Shown here piece after piece: positions 44,801 to 52,200 of a DNA stretch of 64,000 bases (position 1 is its first letter; each line of letters begins with the position of its first letter). The notes beneath the pieces were generated by a model. It saw only the letters and a program-made list of their open reading frames with translations, did not search any database and was not told the DNA's origin. This DNA is from JAGGAG01 sp964638035 (GTDB lineage Bacteria > Gemmatimonadota > Gemmatimonadetes > Gemmatimonadales > GWC2-71-9), in NCBI GenBank assembly GCA_964638035.1, contig CAZWXD010000004.1, forward strand, positions 62,001 to 126,000, given 5' to 3'. Made by a program: the position numbers and the translations under genes.

Positions 44801-47800
44801 CCCAGGCGGGGGCGCATTCGGCGTTCGGGTCCGCGCTGCGCTCGGTCGAGGATTTTATGGTGCATGCGCCGCTGGTCCCCGGCGACGCTGGTCGCGTGGC
44901 CCAGCTCGCCCTCCTGGCCGATGCCGACGTGCTGGCGTTCCGGATTCACAGCCGTGCGCCGGAGGGCGGCACCTGGCAGCTGCACGCCCAGGGACGGCTG
45001 GTGCCGCAGCACGGTGTGTCGCCGGTCAGCGTGGAACCACCCCGGGCCGGCCGCACGGTCTCCGGAGACGAGTACTACGCCCGCCTGTCACGCCTGGGCA
45101 TCGCGTTCGGACCGGCGTTGCGGCCCGTGACCAGCGGCAGCGTGGCCACGGATGGGGCCACTGCGGAACTGGAGCTCGACCAGTCGGTGGCAGGCGACGC
45201 GGTGTCCTGGGTCCATCCTGCCCTGCTGGACGGCATCCTGCAGGCGATCGGCCTTGCCGACGAGACCGCCGAGGCGCAGGCGGCGCTGCTCACCGGGATC
45301 GGCCGCGTGACCCTGGTGACGCCGCTCCCCCCTCGACTCCGCTGCATGGTGCGCGTGCGCAGCCGGCCCTCCCCCACCGATCCCGAGTGGGTTGCTGACA
45401 TCGACGTGCAGGGCCGCGACGGCGCCCCGCTCGGCATGCTTGCCAACGTGCGGCTGAGGCAGGTAGGTCGCGCTACGCTGGAGCATGCCCTCGGTCGTGG
45501 TGCGGAGGCGCCGCTGTTCTACCGGGTCGCGTGGCGCGCGCAGCCCACGCCCGATGCAGGTGGCCCCCCGACTGCAGACACCGGCCTCCTCGCGGCGGCC
45601 GCCGACCGCGCGTTCGACCAGCTGGCTCCGCGGCATCAACTCCAGCGGTACGACACCCTCTTGCCGGACCTCGACGACCTGAGTGCGGCCTATGTGCACG
45701 CCGCATTCCGTGATCTCGGGTTCGACGCGACCCCCGGCCGGGCGTTGTCGACTGAAGCCGAGGCCGCCGCACTGGCCGTGGTCCCGCGGCATGCGGCACT
45801 CTTTCGGCGCCTCCTCCAGATCCTGGCGGATGACGGCATCCTTGAATCGGTGGGCCCGGAGCGCTGTCGCGTGCGTGCCCCACTCGCGCGAAACGACCTG
45901 GCAGCTCGCATGGCCGCGCTCCGGGCCCAGGCTGGCGGGAACGACGGCGAGATCTCCATGCTCGCACGGGCCGGACCGGAACTCGCGCGGGTCCTGCGTG
46001 GCGCTCAGGACCCGCTCCAGCTGCTCTTCCCCGGGGGATCCTTCGTCGAGGCGCAGAAGCTCTACGTGGAGTCGCCGTTTGCCCAGACCTACAACGGTGC
46101 CCTCCTGGCCGCCGTACGGGCGCTGGCGGCTGGCGTTCCCGAAGGCCGGCGGCTGCGGGTCCTGGAGATCGGCGGCGGCACTGGCGGCACCACCGGTTTC
46201 CTCCTCCCGGAGCTGTCCGAGGAGCTCGACTACACGTTCACCGATGTCTCGCCGCTCTTCCTGGCGCGCGCCGGTGAGCGATTCGCTGGAACGGCCTTCC
46301 GGACCAGGCTCCTCGACATCGAGAAGCCGCCGGCGGCCCAGGGCTTCGCAGCGCAGTCCTGGGATGTGGTGGTCGCGGCCAATGTGCTGCATGCTACGGC
46401 TGACCTCTCCGTTGCGCTGGCGCACGTGAGGTGGCTCCTCGCACCGCAGGGAACGCTGCTCCTGCTCGAGGGCACGGCGCCAGAGCGGTGGGTCGACCTC
46501 ACCTTCGGGCTGACCGAGGGGTGGTGGCGCTTCACGGATTACCACCTGCGCCCGCATTACCCGCTCCTGCCGCGCGATGCGTGGATCAGTCTTCTGGGCG
46601 AGTCGGGCTTCGATGCTCCCGTCGCGCTTCCCCGGGAGGTGGAAGGCCGGGCGGCACGGCAGCAGGCACTCCTCCTGGCCCGGGCTGCGCCACCGGCGGC
46701 TCGCGAGTTCACCCTCGTGCGGGACAGGGGCGGGGTGGCACAGGCGCTGGCTCGCCGGCTTGCAGCGCGGGGTGACACCGTGACCCTGGTCGAGCCTGGG
46801 GCTACGGGGAACGCCGGCGACGTGGTCTACCTGGCCGCCCTCGACCTCGTGGCGGACCCGGCGGCGGTCGACGGCCTGCCGGCGTGCGAGCGGCTGGCCT
46901 TGCAGGCGCCGCTCGGGCACCTCGCTGCCCTCGCTGGCAGGGCACGTGGCCGTGCGTGGCTGGTGACGAGGGGCGCGCAGCGGGTGCGCGACGGGGAGGG
47001 CATGCCCGGCGTGGCGCAGGCGCCCCTCTGGGGCCTGGGCCGGGTGTTCTCGCTCGAGCACCCCAGCCTGTGGGGAGGGCTTGTCGATCTTGACCCGGAT
47101 GCCACGATCGAAGGGCAGGTCGATGCGCTCATCGCTTCACTTGAAGTGGGTGACGACGAGGACCAGTCCGCCTGGCGCGGGCGTGCGCGCCTCGTCCCGC
47201 GGCTGACGCGCGCCCCGACTCCCGCCCCGGTGCAGTTCGCCCTGCAGGGGGACAGCGCGTACCTGGTGACGGGCGGCCTCGGGGGTCTGGGAACCGAAGT
47301 GGCACATTGGCTGGCCCGGAATGGGGCTGGAATGGTGGTGCTGCTGGGTCGGCATCCGGAAGGTGCTCCCGGGGCTGTCGCGGCGGTGGAGCGCGCCGGC
47401 GCGCGCGCGGTGGTTGTGGCTGCGGACGTTGCCGACGAGCCGGCCATGACTGCCCTGCTGGCGCGGTTTGGGCAGGACCTCCCGCCACTCCGCGGGATCG
47501 TGCATGCGGCAGCAAGCTTCTCGAGCGCGCCCGTCCAGGCGCTGACCCCGGACATGGTGCATCGCATGGCGCGATCCAAGATCGGGGGCGCGGTGCTGCT
47601 CGACCGCCTGACGGCCACGCAGCCACTCGAATTCCTGGTCCTGTTCAGCTCCTCGACCGCGGTCCTGGGGGCGGCAGGGTTTGCGCACTACGCCGCAGCC
47701 AACCGGTTCCTTGATGCCTTCGCGGAGTCGAGGGACCGGCCGGGTCGCCGGGTCATCTCGGTCAACTGGGGAACCTGGGAAGTCATGCGCAACGTCGGGG

Positions 47801-48420
47801 CGGAGGCACGAGAGGCGTATCGGCGTGCCGGCCTCGAGCCAATGACGGTCCACGACGCACTCGACGCGCTGCAACGACTGCTCGGGTCACCATGGGCGGG
47901 CGCGATGGTTGCCCGCGTGGACTGGCGGACGCTCCGTTCACTCTTCGAGTCGCGTCGTTCCCAGCCGCTGCTGGAGGCCCTCGAGGCCCCGGCTGTGCTC
48001 CCGGTTCCGGTAGGCGCGCCCCCGGCTCCCGCAGACGCGCCTCCGTCGCTGCTGGACGACCTGCGCCGCCGTCCAGCGGCTCAGCGGCGGGACGTGCTGC
48101 TCGAATTCGTGGCGCGGGAGGTGCGCGCGGTGCTCGGGATGGCACAGGGAGACCCGGTGCCACCCACGACCGGGCTCTTTGAACTCGGGATGGACTCGCT
48201 CATGTCCGTCGAGCTCAAGCGGCGCCTCGATGGTGGCACCGGGCGCACGCTGCCATCCACGCTGACGTTCAATTACCCGACGGTGGCCGCCCTCGCTGGC
48301 TACCTCGAGGGTGAGCTCGGCACCGCGTCGGACACCGGGCCTGCCCTCGCGGACTCCCGGGACGAGGGGGACGCTGATCTCGCGGCGCGCCTGCGCGCCA
48401 AGCTGGCGGAACTCCAGTGA
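41887..48420 (+). CDS. type I PKS module 5: KS-AT-DH-MT-KR-ACP
   Basis: The 2177 residues comprise KS (C207), AT (S656 in GHSVGE), DH, and a C-methyltransferase with its SAM site near 1429 (EIGGGTGGTT, then FTDVSPLFLARAGERF). KR starts near 1789, with SSSTA...HYAAAN and Y1935. ACP has S2104 in GMDSLMSVEL. No ER is present, so an alpha-methyl enoyl (trisubstituted alkene) is predicted. Two oddities are seen. The usual HAFHS of malonyl ATs reads LAAHS. The DH motif HxxxGxxxxP is HRVLNRVVVP, with Gly changed to Asn 959; the active His 955 and the partner Asp in LLDGILQ are intact. The KR lacks the B-type Asp (HAAASFSS). The stop overlaps the transporter's GTG. Confidence 0.95.
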   Translation: MSDFYDRISGLAPRRLALLAVELHDELEAERGRGREPLAVVGLGCRFPGAPGPAAYWRLLDEGREAIREVPADRWDVDAWYDPDPDAPGRIAARSGGFLDRVDGFDAAFFGVSPREALTMDPQQRLLLEVCWEALEHAGIAPDSLRGAAAGVFVGVCNSDHYLRVIDRGPGAIDAYLASGNAPSVIAGRVSYVLGLQGPALAVDTACSSSLIALHAACQSLRAGQTRVALAGGVNVMCSPHTMIALSKAHMLAPDGRCKTFDASADGFARGEGCGIVVLKRLADARADGDTVLAVIRGIGSNQDGRSGGLTVPNGPAQEAVIGAALADAGLEPSDIDYVEAHGTGTSLGDPIEVRALAGALGTGREAARPLLIGSVKTNFGHLESAAGIAGVIKVVLALQGERIPRHLNFRTPSPHITWPDYPVKVVAAGAPWPRGTRPRRAGVSSFGFSGTNAHVILEEAPPPAQPAPLATRPMAVIPVSARSAVALQEACAQVARVLECPGADLGAIAHTAGVGRSHHAERVAVVAATLVEAAAALRAAAAGEEHPALYRGTARADQVPDVVFLYTGQGAQYPGMARELYETAPAFRDVIDRCDAILGEREGRTLRSVIFEQDATAPLLHQTFWTQPALFALEYGLTELWRSWGIEPAAVIGHSVGEYVAACVAGVFDLESGLRLMAQRGALMHSLPPGGAMAAVFAPPEEVARELTSFPGLAVGAINAPDSTVVSGAAPAVDGLLAHFATRNVQGQRLFVSLAAHSPLTEPILDRMEACAGAVAMRAPRIPVAWNLTGTLSLPRGTVPDAAYWRRHLRETVRFADGISALHAAGYRSFLEVGPHPTLMALAQRSVPDEAVAWLSSLRRNKPDWPELLASLATLYVRGARVDWEAFDRPYAPARAVLPTYPFERKRFWLDPVTPGSAPAPAETSTLPGTRLATADAVFEVRMGEATVHWLSQHRVLNRVVVPGSLFLEWAQAGAHSAFGSALRSVEDFMVHAPLVPGDAGRVAQLALLADADVLAFRIHSRAPEGGTWQLHAQGRLVPQHGVSPVSVEPPRAGRTVSGDEYYARLSRLGIAFGPALRPVTSGSVATDGATAELELDQSVAGDAVSWVHPALLDGILQAIGLADETAEAQAALLTGIGRVTLVTPLPPRLRCMVRVRSRPSPTDPEWVADIDVQGRDGAPLGMLANVRLRQVGRATLEHALGRGAEAPLFYRVAWRAQPTPDAGGPPTADTGLLAAAADRAFDQLAPRHQLQRYDTLLPDLDDLSAAYVHAAFRDLGFDATPGRALSTEAEAAALAVVPRHAALFRRLLQILADDGILESVGPERCRVRAPLARNDLAARMAALRAQAGGNDGEISMLARAGPELARVLRGAQDPLQLLFPGGSFVEAQKLYVESPFAQTYNGALLAAVRALAAGVPEGRRLRVLEIGGGTGGTTGFLLPELSEELDYTFTDVSPLFLARAGERFAGTAFRTRLLDIEKPPAAQGFAAQSWDVVVAANVLHATADLSVALAHVRWLLAPQGTLLLLEGTAPERWVDLTFGLTEGWWRFTDYHLRPHYPLLPRDAWISLLGESGFDAPVALPREVEGRAARQQALLLARAAPPAAREFTLVRDRGGVAQALARRLAARGDTVTLVEPGATGNAGDVVYLAALDLVADPAAVDGLPACERLALQAPLGHLAALAGRARGRAWLVTRGAQRVRDGEGMPGVAQAPLWGLGRVFSLEHPSLWGGLVDLDPDATIEGQVDALIASLEVGDDEDQSAWRGRARLVPRLTRAPTPAPVQFALQGDSAYLVTGGLGGLGTEVAHWLARNGAGMVVLLGRHPEGAPGAVAAVERAGARAVVVAADVADEPAMTALLARFGQDLPPLRGIVHAAASFSSAPVQALTPDMVHRMARSKIGGAVLLDRLTATQPLEFLVLFSSSTAVLGAAGFAHYAAANRFLDAFAESRDRPGRRVISVNWGTWEVMRNVGAEAREAYRRAGLEPMTVHDALDALQRLLGSPWAGAMVARVDWRTLRSLFESRRSQPLLEALEAPAVLPVPVGAPPAPADAPPSLLDDLRRRPAAQRRDVLLEFVAREVRAVLGMAQGDPVPPTTGLFELGMDSLMSVELKRRLDGGTGRTLPSTLTFNYPTVAALAGYLEGELGTASDTGPALADSRDEGDADLAARLRAKLAELQ

Positions 48421-49277
48421 GCACCGATCGGCGTGCTGCCCTGCTTGCGGTGGCATTTGCGGCCCTGTGGGCTGCGGTGGAGTCGATTGCTCACTTGGTG
48501 CTCAATCGGTACTCGCCCTTTCAGGTGGTCTGGATCCGGTATGCGGTGCACCTCCTCCTGATGCTTGCGATCTGGGGCTGGCGGCAGCCGGCCTCGTTGT
48601 GGGCCACCCGGAGGCCGGTCTACCAGTTCGGGCGTTCCCTGCTGATGCTGGTCATGCCGGGCTCGTGGGCGCTTGCCATGGCCTGGGGGGCGGGCCCCAG
48701 TCAGGTCATGGCCGTGTTCTGGACGGCGCCAATCCTGATCCTGGCGTTGGCCCGGTGGCTCCTCGGGGAGCGGCCGTCCCGGGCAGTCGTCGGCTGCGCT
48801 GTGCTGGGGTTGGCCGGTGCGTGGCTCAGCTACCGTCCCGGCCGTCTTGCCGGTGGCGCGCTGGTCATGTCCGCGCTCATGGCACTCAGCTTCGCGCTCT
48901 ACGTTGTGCTCACGCGCCCACTGCGGAGCGAGACCACGAGGGCCAACCTGTTCTACAGCGCCCTCGGCGTGTTCCTCCTGCTCACCCCGGTCGTGCCTCG
49001 CATCTGGCACCGCGTACCGCTGCACGACCTTGCCATCCTCACGGCTATCGGGGTGCTCGGGTACCTCGCGCTCTGGTGCATCGATCGTTTTGCTGCGCTT
49101 GCTCCGGTCTCGCTCACTGCACCACTGCTCTTCCTGCAGGCGGCCTTCATGACGCTCGGCGCTCTCGGTGGCGGTGTCGGGCGCGGGGCCCTGGCGGGCA
49201 TGGTCCTGATCGCGGTCGTGGCCCTCGCTGCCTGGCGCCTGCCGCCACTGCCGTACTCGGCAGGACGGCCCGCGTGA
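48417..49277 (+). CDS. EamA/DMT-superfamily transporter embedded in the operon
   Basis: This 286-residue protein with about ten membrane helices has the two-repeat EamA layout: helices around 'ALLAVAFAALWAAVESIAHLVL', 'WIRYAVHLLLMLAIWGW' and 'VMAVFWTAPILILALARWLLGERPS' (the 'P...al......ER' end of repeat one). A second repeat closes at 'FAALAPVSLTAPLLFLQAAFMTLGAL'. Members move small metabolites or drugs by exchange or proton coupling; self-resistance or export of the product is the natural guess. GTG 48417 overlaps PKS5 by 4 nt and its stop overlaps PKS6 by 4 nt (GTGA on both sides). It therefore sits in the middle of the assembly-line genes and is translated with them. Confidence 0.88.
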   Translation: MSTDRRAALLAVAFAALWAAVESIAHLVLNRYSPFQVVWIRYAVHLLLMLAIWGWRQPASLWATRRPVYQFGRSLLMLVMPGSWALAMAWGAGPSQVMAVFWTAPILILALARWLLGERPSRAVVGCAVLGLAGAWLSYRPGRLAGGALVMSALMALSFALYVVLTRPLRSETTRANLFYSALGVFLLLTPVVPRIWHRVPLHDLAILTAIGVLGYLALWCIDRFAALAPVSLTAPLLFLQAAFMTLGALGGGVGRGALAGMVLIAVVALAAWRLPPLPYSAGRPA

Positions 49278-52200
49278 CGGCACGTCGGGACCTCCTGCAG
49301 GAGTCGCTCGAGGCAATCGAGCGCCTGCAGGCGCGACTGCGCGTCGCTGAGCAGGCGCGCCACGAACCGATAGCCATCCTCGGGGCCGGGTGCCGCTTTC
49401 CCGGCGGCGTGGAGGACCTCGACAAATACTGGCGCGTCCTTGAAGGAGGCATCAACGCTGTGTCCGACGTTCCCGCCGACCGCTGGGACGCGGACGCGTA
49501 CTACGATCCCGACCCGAAGGCACCGGGGAAGATGTGCACGCGCCGGGCCGGCTTCCTCGTGCAGGTGGACCGCTTCGATCCCCAGTTCTTCGGTATCTCA
49601 CCCCGGGAGGCAGCGACGATGGACCCGCAGCAGCGCCTCCTCCTCGAGGTGGCGTGGGAGGCGCTCGAGTCGGCGGCGCTCTCGCCTGAGCGGCTGGCCG
49701 GAAGCTCGACCGGCGTCTTCGTGGGCATCACGACCAGTGACTACGGGCAACTCATGCGGCTGGGTGCACCGGAGAGTTCGGATGTGTACTCCGCCACGGG
49801 GGTCGCCCTCAACGCTGCTGCCGGACGGCTCTCGTTCGTTCTCGGCCTGCAGGGCCCGTGCGTGGCAGTGGACACCGCGTGTTCCTCCTCCCTGGTGGCC
49901 CTCCACCTCGCGTGCCAGAGCCTCCGTACCGGTGAGAGCGACCTGGCCCTGGCTGGCGGGGTCAACGTCATCCTCTCGCCGGACGCCATGATCCTGTTCT
50001 CCAAGTGGGGCATGATGGCGCCCGATGGGCACTGCAAGACCTTCGACGCGCGGGCGGACGGCTTCGTGCGGGGCGAGGGATGCGCCGTCGTGGCGCTGAA
50101 GCGACTCTCCGACGCGCAGGCTGCTGGCGATCCGATCATGGCAGTCATCCGGGGGTCGGCGATGAACCAGGACGGCCGGAGCAGTGGCCTCACCGTCCCC
50201 AATGGCCTGGCACAGCAGCAGGTCATCCGGGCGGCCCTGCGATCGGCGGCGCTCGAGCCCCGGGACCTTGACTACGTCGAAGCCCACGGCACCGGGACTT
50301 CGCTGGGTGACCCGATCGAGGTCGAGGCGCTGGGGGCCGTCCTGGGCCGGGACCGGACGCCATCGAATCCCCTGCTTATCGGCTCGGTCAAGACCAACCT
50401 CGGCCACACCGAGGCCGCCTCCGGCCTGGCAGGGGTGCTGAAGGTCGTGGCCTCGCTCCAGCACGAGGTGCTCCCGCCACACCTCCACTTCGAGACCCCG
50501 AACCCGCGCATCCCGTGGGACCAGCTGCCGCTGGCCGTGACGGCCCAGGCAGTGCCGTGGACACGCGGGGAGCGAGTGCGTCGCGCGGGTGTGAGCTCCT
50601 TCGGGTTCAGTGGCACCAACGCGCACGTGATCCTGGAGGAAGCGCCAGGGGCCCTGGTGGTCGACGCAGCCCAGGAGGCCCGTGTCACGAGCATGCCGCT
50701 GGCAGCACGCGATGATGCGGCGCTTCGCGCGCTGGCAACGCGACACCTGGAGGACATCCGGCGCCGTCCCGCGGTGCGACTCGAGGATCGCGCCTGCACC
50801 GTGGCAACCGGGAGGGCCCACGGGCTCGCCCGCGCGGCCTTCGTCGCCAGCACGACCGGGGAGCTCGAGGAGTCGCTTCGGTCATGGCTGGCAGGGTCAC
50901 CCCTTCCCGGCACGGCCGCCGGGAGCACTCGCACAGGCAGGCAGCCTCGCGTTGCATTCTTCTTCACGGGCCAGGGAGCGCAGTACCGGGGGATGGGGCG
51001 CGGGCTCTACGACAGCGAACCAGCCTACCGTGCTGCGCTCGACCGCTGTGCACAGTTGCTGGCACCCGTGCTACCGCGCCCACTGCTGGACGTGCTCCAC
51101 GGACCCGTGGGGGACCGCTGGTCGCTCGACGACACGGGACTCACGCAACCCGCATTGTTCGCGCTGGAGTACGCGCTCGCGGAGCTCTGGCGCAGCTGGG
51201 GGATCACCCCGTCGGTCGTGCTCGGCCACAGCATCGGAGAATTTGTCGCGGCCTGCATCGCGGGAGTGATGACACTTGAGGAAGCGTGCATGCTGGTCGC
51301 AACCCGTGGGCGGCTCATGCAGGGGCTGCCGCGCGGTGGTGCCATGGCCTCGGTCTTCGCGCCGCTCGCGGAGGTGAACGATGCAGTGCTGGCGGCCGGA
51401 CCGGGGGTGACCGTCGCAGCGTACAATGGCCCGGCGCACGTCGTGATTTCCGGGGAGGCGGCTGCGGTCGACCGGGTCATCGTGCACTTCGAACCGCGCG
51501 GGGTGCGCTGCCAGCGCCTCGCTGTGTCGCATGCCTTTCACTCGCCACTCGTCGAGCCGATGCTCGATGCCTTCGAGGATGCTGCGCGGAAGGTCTCGTT
51601 CCGGCCCCCGCGCATCACGATGATCTCGAACCTGACGGGTCGCGCCGTGGCGGTGGATGCCCCGGTGGATGCCCGCTACTGGCGCCGCCATGCCAGGGAG
51701 GCAGTGCAGTTCCATGCCTCGGTGAACGCCGTGCTGACTGATGGGTGCGACGTGGTGCTGGAAGTGGGCCCGGCACCGGTGCTCGCCTCGATGGCGAGCG
51801 AGGCCTACCCGCATGCCCCGGTGACGTGGCTGGCTTCGCTGCGGAAGGGCAAGGATGATCGCCGCGAGGTGCTCGCGGCCCTCGGTGAGTTGTTCGTGCA
51901 CGGCGCCCCGGTGCGCTGGGCAGGGTTGTCGGCGCCCGGTGCACGGCGCATCACCCTGCCGACCTACCCGTTCCAGCGTGAGCGGTACTGGATCTCGACT
52001 CCTCACCCCGGATCAGGGCGGCCCGATGATCACCCACTCCTCGGTGCGGGAACGGCGCTCGCGCAACCGGGGTCCTCGGTGATGTGGGAGTCGGACCTGA
52101 GTCTCCGGGCGCTCCCGTGGCTTGGCGACCACAGGGTTCAGGGTGCGGTCATCGTCCCGGCGACGGCATACATCGAGATGGCCCTGGCTGCGGCACGACG

